DNA from: Billgrantia pellis
GTDB taxonomy: Bacteria; Pseudomonadota; Gammaproteobacteria; Pseudomonadales; Halomonadaceae
NCBI RefSeq assembly: GCF_008297955.1
Contig: NZ_VTPY01000004.1
Span: 62,001-126,000 of the forward strand
Length of the DNA: 64,000 bases
Reading direction: 5' to 3'
Shown: positions 35,288 through 43,943 of the stretch, piece after piece
Layout of the letters: each line of letters opens with the position of its first letter
Numbering within the stretch: the first letter of the stretch is position 1
Translations under genes and position numbers: made by a program
Notes under the pieces: generated by a model
What the model saw: only the letters and a program-made list of their open reading frames with translations
Told to the model about the DNA's origin: nothing
The model's database searches: none

Positions 35288-35806
35288 ATGGGCACCCAAC
35301 CGCAGACTCCCAAACATCTCGAAGATTGGCTGCGCGATGCTCACGCCATGGAAAAGCAGGCGGAAAAAATGCTGGAAGCCCAAGCCAGTCGGCTCGAGCA
35401 CTATCCTCAGCTCAAGGCGCGCATCGAGCAGCACCTGACCGAAACCCGCGGCCAGGCGGAGAAAATCGAGCAGTGTTTATCATTGCTCGGTACCGACTTG
35501 TCGGCGATGAAGGATCTCGGCGGCAAGCTGGCGGCTTTCGGCCAGGCCATGGGGGGCATGATGGCAGGCGACGAAGTCGTCAAGGGTGGCTTGGCCAGCT
35601 ATGCCTTCGAGCATTTCGAGATCGCCAGCTACAAGGCGCTGATCCAAGCGGCGGAGAAGGCGTCCAAGCCGGAAATCGCCCGTATCTGTGAAGGGATACT
35701 CAGGGAGGAAGAAGCCATGGCGCAGTGGCTGGCCGACCATCTCGACGACACCACGCGGCAATACCTCGAGCGCTCCGAGGACGATCAGCTTACCGCCAAG
35801 AAATGA
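35288..35806 (+). CDS. YciF/DUF892 ferritin-like stress protein
   Basis: A 172-residue helical protein of the YciE/YciF (DUF892) family, a ferritin-like four-helix bundle. It begins LEDWLRDAHAMEKQAEKML and keeps the spaced E/H residues (HLTETRGQAEKIEQCL, YAFEHFEIASYKAL, LREEEAMAQWL) that form the putative di-iron site. A strong AAGGAGGTAACAC precedes ATG 35288. It lies near the KGG-repeat gene and the hemerythrin, suggesting a stress-response set. Confidence 0.93.
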   Translation: MGTQPQTPKHLEDWLRDAHAMEKQAEKMLEAQASRLEHYPQLKARIEQHLTETRGQAEKIEQCLSLLGTDLSAMKDLGGKLAAFGQAMGGMMAGDEVVKGGLASYAFEHFEIASYKALIQAAEKASKPEIARICEGILREEEAMAQWLADHLDDTTRQYLERSEDDQLTAKK

Positions 35807-35855
35807 AGCATTGTCCGCCTCTCCATGAGTGAAAGGCGTCGTAGGCCCCTCCTTG

Positions 35856-35882
35856 CCCCGGCGGAATGCCGGGGTTTTTTTG
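35856..35882 (+). terminator. Intrinsic terminator after the yciF-like gene
   Basis: A 7-bp GC stem, CCCCGGC / GCCGGGG, with a 5-base loop, followed by seven T residues. Confidence 0.88.
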
Positions 35883-35957
35883 GCTCACTCCACCCTCCCA
35901 CTGGGCTTGCATCGGTCACAAGCCGCTTCGCTGTTACCACCACCAAGCAGTCTCAGC

Positions 35958-35985
35958 AAAAAACCGCATCCGATACGGGATGCGG
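35958..35985 (-). terminator. Intrinsic terminator after the ATP-grasp/CocE operon
   Basis: An 8-bp stem, CCGCATCC / GGATGCGG, followed on the minus strand by TTTTTTG. Confidence 0.88.
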
Positions 35986-36009
35986 TCAGCCAGACACTTT
36001 CGTCAGGAT

Positions 36010-38052
36010 TTACATGTGATCGCGTGGAATCACTTTTTCCCAGTTCTTGGAGAAGACCCGATAGTCGTTCTCGTAGGCGTCGAGCTGGGCGTGGATGAAG
36101 AAGTTGCTTTCATCGCAACTCAGGATGCTGCGTGTATAGATTTCGACGTTCCAGTCGTCGCGCTTGAAGGAGCGCTCGGTATAAGTCTCGCCGCGCGCCG
36201 AAGTGAAATCGTCGTGTACGGTGGTGTACCACTCGCGTGTGCTGCGACGGACCTCGGTACCGGTGTCCTCGATGAGGAAATGCCCCTGGTCGTTGATGAC
36301 CTCGAGAGTCGACTCCTTGGTCGCCAGGTCACGGTGCAGCAGCCAGTTGTGCTCGCTGGCCTCGAACGTCGTAATGTCCAGCGGTGGCGCCTCCTCGGGT
36401 TCGTTGAATTCAGGCAAGCGCGCGTCCTCCTCTCCCGGGGAGCGTTCCGGTAGCGTCAAGGTGCAGCTACCGGGATAGATTTCTACCTGGGCCGGCTCCG
36501 GAGGCAACCAGGCCAATGGCCAGTAGGAGGTAGAAACGGACAGGCGCAGCTGATGACCCGCGGGAAAACGCTGAGCGATACCGTTCATGGGTATGCGCAC
36601 CCGGTAACGCCGGTGCGGCACCAGCGGCTCGGGATTGGCGTCGCTGTCTCGATGGGAAAGATTGAGCAGACCGTAAGTGACTCGCGTGGCTTTACCGTCC
36701 GGTGCCACGTCCGACAGGCGAACCGCCAGCATGGCCTGGGGCTTGTCGCTTGAGAGTTCCAGCTCGACGACGGGCATGCCGAAGATATCGAGCGGCTCCG
36801 CCAACTGACGGCTGCTGAAGATCAGTGAGCCGCCGTCCTCTTCGCGCTGGTCCCCCGGCAGATCCGGCGTAGCGGCGTAGGAACACCACTTGCCGGCGAA
36901 CAATCCGACGCTCAGTGGCGACTGCAGCACCAGCGAGCTCTCGTGCTCGTCGCGCTGATGCGGTCCGCCATGCCCCTCTCCCATGACAATGGTGTAAGGG
37001 CCCAGACCGTAGCGACGCATGCGGATATTGTCGGATGGCCACCCCGATTCCCCGATCCAGCGACCGGGACGCTCGGCATAGGAAGTATCAGGCGGTATGC
37101 TGTCCTGCTCCCAGGCACGCAGCATGGGCTCATCCATGATGCCGTTGTCCTTGCCCTTGAGCCAGTAATCCCACCAGCGCAGAGCCTCCTGCAGGAAACC
37201 GATCGCCGGCCCCGGGATTCCCTGATGAGGGTACTTGTGCCCCCAGGGGCCGATCAGCCCCTTGCGCGGCACTTCCAGATGCTGCATCAGGCGCAGCACA
37301 GTGTTGGTGAAGCCGTCCGCCCAGCCGCCGATGGCGTAGACCGGGCATTGGATGGCTGAATAGTGCTCGTTCACCGAACTGGTCGACCAGTAGGCGTTGC
37401 GACGCTGGTTCTCGATCCACTGCTCCAGCCACAGCCCGCTGTTCTCCATGCGATCGAACCACATGTCGCGCCAGCGGTTGCCTACGATCAAAGGGTCCGG
37501 CGGCAGCGTGTTGAAGGCGAACATCACCGTCGCTTCCGATAGATTGTCGCCAAGCAGGCAGCCGCCCATGTAGTGCATGTTGTCGGCGTACAGATCATCA
37601 CTCGAGCAGATGCTGATGATCGCCTTGAGGGCCGGCGGCTGCTTGGCCGCGACCTGAAGGCTGTTGAAACCGCCCCAGGAGATGCCCATCATGCCGACGC
37701 TACCGTCGCACCAAGGCTGCTCGGCGAGCCAGGCGATGGCATCGACGCCATCTTCCTGTTCTTGCTGGGTGTACTCGTCGGTCAGCACGCCGTCCGAATC
37801 ACCGCTGCCGCGCATGTCCACCCGGATGCAGACGTAGCCATGGCCGGCCAGGTAGGCGTGGTTGGTGGCATCCCGCCCGCGCGTGATGTCGCGCTTACGG
37901 TACGGGATATACTCCATGATCGCCGGCATTGGCGTTTGCTCGGCCTCCTCGGGCAGCCATACCCTTGCGGCTAGCTGCGCCCCGTCTCGCATCGGGATGA
38001 AGACGTTCTCGATCTCACGAACCTTGTAGGGAAACGTCTCTACGACACTCAC
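36010..38052 (-). CDS. CocE/NonD family hydrolase (S15-type peptidase/esterase fold)
   Basis: A 680-residue alpha/beta-hydrolase of the X-Pro dipeptidyl-peptidase (S15)/CocE family. The nucleophile elbow is GISWGG with S125, preceded by the conserved MRGSGDSDG stretch; the jelly-roll C-terminal domain starts near residue 420. No signal peptide is visible, so it is probably cytoplasmic. It starts 15 bases after the stop of an ATP-grasp gene, and both share one transcript ending in a clear terminator. The pair suggests build-and-cleave chemistry for a peptide- or amide-like small molecule; the substrate is unknown. Confidence 0.88.
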   Translation of the reverse strand: MSVVETFPYKVREIENVFIPMRDGAQLAARVWLPEEAEQTPMPAIMEYIPYRKRDITRGRDATNHAYLAGHGYVCIRVDMRGSGDSDGVLTDEYTQQEQEDGVDAIAWLAEQPWCDGSVGMMGISWGGFNSLQVAAKQPPALKAIISICSSDDLYADNMHYMGGCLLGDNLSEATVMFAFNTLPPDPLIVGNRWRDMWFDRMENSGLWLEQWIENQRRNAYWSTSSVNEHYSAIQCPVYAIGGWADGFTNTVLRLMQHLEVPRKGLIGPWGHKYPHQGIPGPAIGFLQEALRWWDYWLKGKDNGIMDEPMLRAWEQDSIPPDTSYAERPGRWIGESGWPSDNIRMRRYGLGPYTIVMGEGHGGPHQRDEHESSLVLQSPLSVGLFAGKWCSYAATPDLPGDQREEDGGSLIFSSRQLAEPLDIFGMPVVELELSSDKPQAMLAVRLSDVAPDGKATRVTYGLLNLSHRDSDANPEPLVPHRRYRVRIPMNGIAQRFPAGHQLRLSVSTSYWPLAWLPPEPAQVEIYPGSCTLTLPERSPGEEDARLPEFNEPEEAPPLDITTFEASEHNWLLHRDLATKESTLEVINDQGHFLIEDTGTEVRRSTREWYTTVHDDFTSARGETYTERSFKRDDWNVEIYTRSILSCDESNFFIHAQLDAYENDYRVFSKNWEKVIPRDHM

Positions 38053-38067
38053 GAATCCTCCTTGAGT

Positions 38068-39360
38068 TCAGTCCTGTACGGGTTCGATCTCGAACTTGAG
38101 CTCTTCGAGGCACGCCTTGTAGCGCTCCTCTATCTGATCGTGATCCTCACCCGCAATGTAGAGGGTTCCCAGGCGATAGCTAAAGCTATCCTGATGCAGG
38201 AGATCCCCCAGGCGGTCGCCCGGCGCTACGTCAAGCCGTACCATCGTACCCGGGTAGCGCCGCTTGAGTTCCTCGATCTCCTCTTCGCTCGGCACCCGCC
38301 GCACGATGCCGTCTTCATGCTTGTACGGGATCCAGCACTTGGCGGCGACCGGGAACTCCCCTTGGCGATTGACCAGCGAAGGGCGCTCGCCCAGTGCGAT
38401 ATCGACGGCCACCTCGTGATTGGACATGCCGTCGACCATGATGAAGATCTCGCTATGCGACTGCGAGATGCGCGTATTCACCTCGATCAGCCAGAGCTGG
38501 TCGCTCTCCTCGTCCCACATGAATTCGACGTTGAAACAGCCATTGTCATAGCCGATATGCTCGAGGAACTTCTTGGATACCTCGACCATCTTGTGGTGCA
38601 GCGTTTCTGGCAGATTGCTGGGATATTCCAGACGATCGAACGGGATTTCACTACCCTCTGCCTTGGGCTGAGCGATAATGCCGTGGACATTGAATTCGCC
38701 GCGATAGACGGTACCTTCCGGGGCGCCCTGCACGCCGGAGACGATCTGCTCGGCGATACAGGAGTTACCATCCATCTCCTGGATCTCCGGCGGCAGGTCG
38801 ACATGACCCAGCGCCTCGTTGAATGGATCGCCAAGTTGGCGAATTCCCTCGCGAATTTCCTTGATCGCCTCGCGGAATTGCGCCTCGTTCTCGATCTTGA
38901 AACCGAGGTGGGAAGAAAATGCCTTGACCGGCTTGATCCAGAATGGGTAGTCGAGCGTGACTTGGGAAAGCGGATCCTCCGCGAAGGGGTCGACGCCGCA
39001 AAACTCGGGCACGACCTCGGGAATGACTTTCCGCTGTTCCAGCCGACTCCAGTACTTGTGCTCGCATTTCAGTACGCTTTCGACCGAGGGCGAGGGGATG
39101 CCGTATTCACGGCACAGTATCGGCACCATGACACTGGTGGGGAAATCCCACTGGGCGACGATGGCATCGATGGAGCCAGGAAAGGCCTCGAGTTTGCTGC
39201 GTGCCTCATCCAGCAACGCATTGAATGAAAAGCGCTCCGACTCCACGGCCGTCTTGACCGAGAGCAGGCTGTGCACCTCGAACTCATCGGAATGGCGAAG
39301 GGTCTCGAGCTCCTCACGCTGATGGTCTTCCAGCGCGACGACGAAAATGTTCCGTTTCAT
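38068..39360 (-). CDS. ATP-grasp ligase-like protein
   Basis: A 430-residue ATP-grasp enzyme, likely a carboxylate-amine or peptide ligase. The N-terminal region resembles a pre-ATP-grasp domain (FVVALEDHQREELETL), then comes the ATP-binding part with YPFWIKPVKAFSSHLG (lysine for ATP), and the metal-binding loop WLIEVNTRISQSHSEIF (E, N, R). This matches the ligase superfamily that includes carnosine synthase-like and L-amino-acid ligases, but I cannot name the substrate. It is upstream of the CocE-type hydrolase in a two-gene operon. ATG 39360 was used; no conflicting start is nearby. Confidence 0.85.
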   Translation of the reverse strand: MKRNIFVVALEDHQREELETLRHSDEFEVHSLLSVKTAVESERFSFNALLDEARSKLEAFPGSIDAIVAQWDFPTSVMVPILCREYGIPSPSVESVLKCEHKYWSRLEQRKVIPEVVPEFCGVDPFAEDPLSQVTLDYPFWIKPVKAFSSHLGFKIENEAQFREAIKEIREGIRQLGDPFNEALGHVDLPPEIQEMDGNSCIAEQIVSGVQGAPEGTVYRGEFNVHGIIAQPKAEGSEIPFDRLEYPSNLPETLHHKMVEVSKKFLEHIGYDNGCFNVEFMWDEESDQLWLIEVNTRISQSHSEIFIMVDGMSNHEVAVDIALGERPSLVNRQGEFPVAAKCWIPYKHEDGIVRRVPSEEEIEELKRRYPGTMVRLDVAPGDRLGDLLHQDSFSYRLGTLYIAGEDHDQIEERYKACLEELKFEIEPVQD

Positions 39361-39787
39361 CTCTATCTCTCCTTGATCGTGTTGATGGGAGCACCTGGCA
39401 TCCTGGATCCAGGCTCAGACTTCCTTCCCGCTTTCTATCCTCACTTCCATCACCTCAGAAGATAAGAACGATGCGGGCAAGGTTCCACGGGGAAGACGAT
39501 TCTTTACCCTTAGGAACGTAAGGAAACAAAGATACGACGAAATGCCTCTACTTCTTTCCCAGCGATACATGCCGTCAGGCTTCGGTGAGGTGTCGCTTCG
39601 GATGGCAAGCAACGATGACTATTTTCGCTAACGCTAAAGAAGATAAGACCGATTTGACACTTCGTCAGACCCGCCTAATGTGAAACGAACGATTCGGCTG
39701 ATGCCATTCAGCATTCGATTTGTCACGGCAAGTCAGGCTGATCGTCTTGAAACGCCAAAGGGATTGATGCCTACAGGAGGTAACATC
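39361..39787. other. Intergenic region between the ATP-grasp gene and the hemerythrin gene
   Basis: About 430 bases between divergent genes. A sigma-70-type promoter for the hemerythrin gene lies at 39654-39681, and AGGAGG lies about 12 bases before ATG 39788. The other half is relatively AT-rich and may hold the ATP-grasp promoter; I see no distinct site there. Confidence 0.55.
39654..39681 (+). promoter_or_regulatory. Sigma-70-like promoter of the hemerythrin gene
   Basis: TTGACA (39654-39659), a 16-base spacer and TAATGT (39676-39681). Confidence 0.6.
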
Positions 39788-40240
39788 ATGAATGCCCTCG
39801 ATCTTCTCAAGGAAGACCATGACAAGGTACGCGACCTGCTCGAACAACTGGTCAACACGACCGAGCGAGCCGAGAAGAAGCGCCCTGATCTGCTGGCCAA
39901 GATCGAGAAGGAGATGCAGGTCCATACCCAAATCGAGGAAGAGATCTTCTATCCCGCCTTCAAAAAGGCCAGCGGCAAGCAGAACGACAAGATGTACTAC
40001 GAGGCTCACGAGGAGCACCGTGCCGTAGAAGACCTGGTGCTGCCCGATTTGAAGCAGGCCGACCCCGGCGGAACGCAATTCTCCGGTCGCGCCAAGGTGC
40101 TGAAAGAACTGATCGAGCATCACGCCGAAGAGGAAGAGGAGGAGATGTTCCCACAAGCCAGAAAGACCATGTCGGAGCGTGAACTCGAAGAGTTGGGCGA
40201 GAAGATGCAGGCCCGCAAGAAGGAACTGATGGCAGCCTGA
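39788..40240 (+). CDS. Hemerythrin-domain protein
   Basis: A 150-residue protein with the four-helix hemerythrin fold. Iron-ligand candidates are H in LLKEDHDKVRDLL, the HTQIEEEIFYP motif (H and E), HEEHRAVEDL and IEHHAEEEEEEMFP. It could store or sense oxygen or nitric oxide or protect iron centres. ATG 39788 with AGGAGGTAACATC just upstream was chosen over a frame that starts at 39680 and has no ribosome site. It precedes the end-joining operon by about 160 bases. Confidence 0.92.
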   Translation: MNALDLLKEDHDKVRDLLEQLVNTTERAEKKRPDLLAKIEKEMQVHTQIEEEIFYPAFKKASGKQNDKMYYEAHEEHRAVEDLVLPDLKQADPGGTQFSGRAKVLKELIEHHAEEEEEEMFPQARKTMSERELEELGEKMQARKKELMAA

Positions 40241-40399
40241 TAGCGCAGCGCAATGTCTCACCACAGAGCAGCGCAGGCCTCGGCGTGAAGACGCCGGGGC
40301 CTGTTGCGTTCGGTACGTTGGGTTGGCGCCTGCGCTGGGCACAACTAGGCTGAGAGATGAACCTCGTCAAGGAAACTCGACGGCCAATGGACGGAGCCG

Positions 40400-42964
40400 A
40401 TGGAGAGACTCGAGGAGTATCGTCGCAAGCGCGACTTCACGCGCACCCGGGAGCCCGCCGGCGAGGCAGCCCGCGCCATGGGCTCGGGGGATCTTTACGT
40501 CATGCACAAGCATGCGGCGAGTCACGATCACTTCGACCTGCGCCTGGAGCAGGATGGCGTTCTCAGGAGTTGGGCGCTGCCCAAGGGGCCGAGCCTGGAG
40601 CCCGGCGAGAAACGCTTGGCCGTGGAAGTCGAGGACCACCCGCTCGACTACGGCGACTTCGAGGGGGTGATTCCCGAGAAAGCCTACGGCGGCGGCACCG
40701 TGATGCTGTGGGATCGCGGTCGCTGGCGGCTCAAGGGCCGGTCCAAGCCGGATCGCATCGATATCGAGCTCGACGGCGAGCGACTCAAGGGAAGCTGGAC
40801 CCTGGCCCGCATGAGCGGCAAGCGCCAGGATAAGCATGGGCGCAACTGGTTGATGATCAAGCGCCACGACGACAAGACGCGCATGAATGCCTCGCTCAGT
40901 GTCGACGAGGATAGCAGCATCGCCAGCGGTCGCAGCATGGCGCAGATCGCAGAAGACCGCGACGCCACCTGGTCATCGAACCATGGCGAAGCCCAGGAAA
41001 CTTTCTCCCCCGCCCTGCTCGATCCGTCGACACTCGACGGCGCCCGACGCGCGAAACTACCGCGCGAGATGAAGCCGCAGCTCGCCACCCTGGCCCGCGA
41101 CGTGCCATCCCAAGGCGACTGGATCCATGAGATCAAGCTCGACGGCTATCGTCTGCTGGCCCGTGTCGAGCGGGGCGGTGTGCGTCTGACCACGCGCAAC
41201 GGCAAGGACTGGACCGAGCGCTTTCCCCACCTGGGCAAGCCCCTGAAAGCGCTACCGGTGAAAGCGGCGCTGCTCGACGGTGAGGTAGTGGCCATGGGCA
41301 AGGATGGCATCACCCGCTTCGGCCAGCTGCAGGAAGCGCTCTCCAGCGGACGCACCGCTCATCTCGTCTACCAGGCCTTCGACCTGCTGTACCTCGAAGG
41401 CTATGACCTCACCGGAGTCGCTTTGATCGAGCGCAAGCGCGCCCTCGCGGCACTGCTCGAGACCGTGGAGATGAAAGAGGGCACCCTACGCTATTCCGAC
41501 CATATCGAGACCCAGGGTGCGGCCTTCCATGAGCGCGCCTGCCAGATGGGGCTCGAGGGCATCATCTGCAAGCGCGCCGACAGCCGTTATCGGCAGAAAC
41601 GCAGCCGCGACTGGCTCAAGGTCAAGTGCGTCAGCCATGAGGAGTTCGTGATCGGCGGCTATACCGCCCCCGGCGGCTCTCGCAGCGGCTTCGGCTCGCT
41701 GTTGATGGGCGCCTACGGCAAGCAGGGACTGCTCTACGCCGGGCGCGTGGGCACCGGCTTCAGCAACCGCCTGCTGGAACAGCTGAGCGCTACCCTGCGG
41801 GAACTTGAAATCCCCCGTTCGCCCTTTCATGGCAGTGTGCCGGACAACCGTTCGGTGCATTGGGTACGCCCCGAGCTGGTCATCGAAGTGGAGTTCACCG
41901 AACGCACCCGCGACGGCCGCTTGCGTCATCCGGCCTTTCGCGGCTTGCGCGAGGATCGCAATCCCGAGGAGATCCGCATGACCGCTTCCAAGGAAATGGC
42001 CGCCGATGGCGAAAAAGCCGCCGACGACAAGCCCGCCCCTCGCCGCAAGGCCGGCGGGAGCCGCAAGAGCGAGATATCGCTGCTCGGCGTCCGCCTGACC
42101 CATCCCGACCGGGTGCTATTCCCCGAACAGGGGCTGACCAAGCTCGACCTGGCACGCTTCTATGAACAGATCCAGGACTGGGTACTGCCACGCCTGGCGA
42201 GACGCCCACTGTCGCTGGTGCGCTGCCCCCAGGGCCGCAACGACGAATGTTTTTTTCAGAAGCATCCACGCACCGCCATCCCCGACAGCGTGCCGCGTAT
42301 CGACGTGCCGGAAAAAAAAGGCAGCGCCGAATACGTCTACGTCGAGTCGGCTGCCGATTTGGTCGGGCTGGTTCAGGCCGGCGCGCTGGAAATCCACCCT
42401 TGGGGCAGCCGCATCGACCACCTGGAGCAGCCCGACAGCCTGGTGTTCGATCTCGACCCGGACGAAGGCATCGCCTGGCAGGAGATCCTGCGTGTCGCGG
42501 GAACATTGCGCGAGCGCATCGAGTCGCTGGGGCTCACGCCGTTCCTGCGCACCACGGGAGGCAAGGGACTGCACCTGGTGGTGCCGCTCGAACCCAGTGC
42601 CGACTGGGACCGGGCCAAAGCCTTCGCCCGTGCCATTGCTGAACAGCACGCCAAGGAGGATCCCAAGCGGCTGACCACGAACATGTCCAAGGCCAAGCGC
42701 GAAGGGCGCATCTTCATCGATTACCTGCGTAACGGCCGGGGCGCGACGGCGGTGGCTTCTTACACGGTGCGCGCTCGCGAGAACGCCCCAGTGGCGGTAC
42801 CGATCCGCTGGGATGAACTCAACGCGGCGCTGCGCGCCGACCGCTATAACGTCGAGAACCTGCGCCGCCGGCTCTCGGCCCTGCGCCAGGATCCCTGGGC
42901 CGATTTCGCCAGGGCCGCTCGTCCACTGGACGCCGATCTGCTCGGGTCGGTCGGCGTGGAATGA
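40400..42964 (+). CDS. ligD: DNA ligase D (NHEJ)
   Basis: An 854-residue multidomain end-joining ligase. Order: 3'-phosphoesterase domain (about 10-175, HDHFDLRLEQDG), ATP-dependent ligase (about 215-530, catalytic K246 in EIKLDGYR, GLEGIICKRADS and RDWLKVKC), then an archaeo-eukaryotic primase-like polymerase domain (about 560-850, DLDPDEG and TTGGKGLHLVVPL). This phosphoesterase-ligase-polymerase order is typical of Pseudomonas-type LigD. ATG 40400 (MERLEEYRRKRDF) was used. It heads a cluster with a small zinc-finger protein and two Ku proteins; all joints are tight or overlapping. Confidence 0.96.
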   Translation: MERLEEYRRKRDFTRTREPAGEAARAMGSGDLYVMHKHAASHDHFDLRLEQDGVLRSWALPKGPSLEPGEKRLAVEVEDHPLDYGDFEGVIPEKAYGGGTVMLWDRGRWRLKGRSKPDRIDIELDGERLKGSWTLARMSGKRQDKHGRNWLMIKRHDDKTRMNASLSVDEDSSIASGRSMAQIAEDRDATWSSNHGEAQETFSPALLDPSTLDGARRAKLPREMKPQLATLARDVPSQGDWIHEIKLDGYRLLARVERGGVRLTTRNGKDWTERFPHLGKPLKALPVKAALLDGEVVAMGKDGITRFGQLQEALSSGRTAHLVYQAFDLLYLEGYDLTGVALIERKRALAALLETVEMKEGTLRYSDHIETQGAAFHERACQMGLEGIICKRADSRYRQKRSRDWLKVKCVSHEEFVIGGYTAPGGSRSGFGSLLMGAYGKQGLLYAGRVGTGFSNRLLEQLSATLRELEIPRSPFHGSVPDNRSVHWVRPELVIEVEFTERTRDGRLRHPAFRGLREDRNPEEIRMTASKEMAADGEKAADDKPAPRRKAGGSRKSEISLLGVRLTHPDRVLFPEQGLTKLDLARFYEQIQDWVLPRLARRPLSLVRCPQGRNDECFFQKHPRTAIPDSVPRIDVPEKKGSAEYVYVESAADLVGLVQAGALEIHPWGSRIDHLEQPDSLVFDLDPDEGIAWQEILRVAGTLRERIESLGLTPFLRTTGGKGLHLVVPLEPSADWDRAKAFARAIAEQHAKEDPKRLTTNMSKAKREGRIFIDYLRNGRGATAVASYTVRARENAPVAVPIRWDELNAALRADRYNVENLRRRLSALRQDPWADFARAARPLDADLLGSVGVE

Positions 42965-42981
42965 TCGGATCGGGAGGGGAT

Positions 42982-43167
42982 ATGAACGACACGCCCTGGT
43001 GGCTGGAATCCGGCCCCGAAACCTGCCAGTTCTGCCTGTGCACGTTCCACTACGAGGCGGGCTATCACTGCATCTACTGCGACCGCCCCATCTGTCCCGC
43101 GTGCGTGGCGGAACGCGTCGAGGGTCGCGAGACGGTATGTCCCGAATGCCACGAGGAGGATCGCTGA
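42982..43167 (+). CDS. Small zinc-finger protein inside the end-joining operon
   Basis: A 61-residue protein with four CxxC pairs (CQFC, CIYC, CPAC and CPEC) and a histidine between them, likely binding two zinc ions in a treble-clef or RING-like fold. ATG 42982 follows GGGAGGGG; an earlier ATG at 42961 overlaps the ligD stop and is possible. The stop overlaps the ku1 start by one base, implying translational coupling. I do not recognise a named function. It could be a DNA- or protein-binding accessory of the LigD/Ku repair machinery. Confidence 0.85.
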   Translation: MNDTPWWLESGPETCQFCLCTFHYEAGYHCIYCDRPICPACVAERVEGRETVCPECHEEDR

Positions 43168-43943
43168 TGGGCGCACGGGCAATGTGGAAGGGCGTGATCC
43201 GCTTCGGCGAGGTGTCGGTCCCCGTCAAGCTCTACTCGGCGGTGCAGGATCGCAGCGTGCATTTCCGTCTGCTGCACGCCAAGGATCGCTCCCCGGTCAA
43301 GCAGGCCATGGTCAACCCAGAGACCGACGAGATCGTCCCCTACGCCGATACGCGTCGCGCTTATCGCACCGACGCGGGTAGCCTGGTGATGTTCGACAAA
43401 GAGGAACTCGAGGCGCTTGAGCCCGACTCGGGCCGCGACATTGAGGTCATTCGCTTCATGCCGCCGCAGGCCATCGATCACCGCTGGTATGACCGCCCCT
43501 ACTACCTGGGTCCGGACGGCAGCGAATCGGACTATTTCGCCCTGGCCGAGGCGCTCGCGCATAGCGGCCGTGAGGGCCTGGCACGCTGGGTCATGCGCAA
43601 GAAATCCTATGTCGGCGCCCTGCGTCTGCATCGCGGCGTGCCCATGCTGATGTCGCTGCGCCATGAGGAACAGGTCGTCTCGGTGGACGCCCTCGAACCG
43701 CCCAAGGGCAAGCCGCTCGATGCCAAGGAGCTCGACATGGCGCGTCAGCTCATCGGCATGTTGGAAGCGGAATTCGAGCCCGACGACTACCACGACGAGT
43801 ACCGCGCCCGCGTGCTGGAACTGATCGAGGCCAAGCGCCAGGGCAAGAGCGTCAAGGTGACTCCCATCCGTCGCCGCGAGCCCTCTGACGATCTGTCCAA
43901 GGCGCTCGAGGCCAGCTTGAAGAAGGAGCGCAAGCGTGCCTAG
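43167..43943 (+). CDS. ku: Ku protein 1 (NHEJ end-binding)
   Basis: A 258-residue bacterial Ku, the homodimeric or heterodimeric ring that threads onto DNA ends and recruits LigD. It starts MGARAMWKGVIRFGEVSVPVKLYSAV, the family's first beta-barrel strand. The C-terminal segment is short. Start ATG 43167 overlaps the zinc-finger gene stop, and the end overlaps ku2 by 8 bases. Confidence 0.95.
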   Translation: MGARAMWKGVIRFGEVSVPVKLYSAVQDRSVHFRLLHAKDRSPVKQAMVNPETDEIVPYADTRRAYRTDAGSLVMFDKEELEALEPDSGRDIEVIRFMPPQAIDHRWYDRPYYLGPDGSESDYFALAEALAHSGREGLARWVMRKKSYVGALRLHRGVPMLMSLRHEEQVVSVDALEPPKGKPLDAKELDMARQLIGMLEAEFEPDDYHDEYRARVLELIEAKRQGKSVKVTPIRRREPSDDLSKALEASLKKERKRA

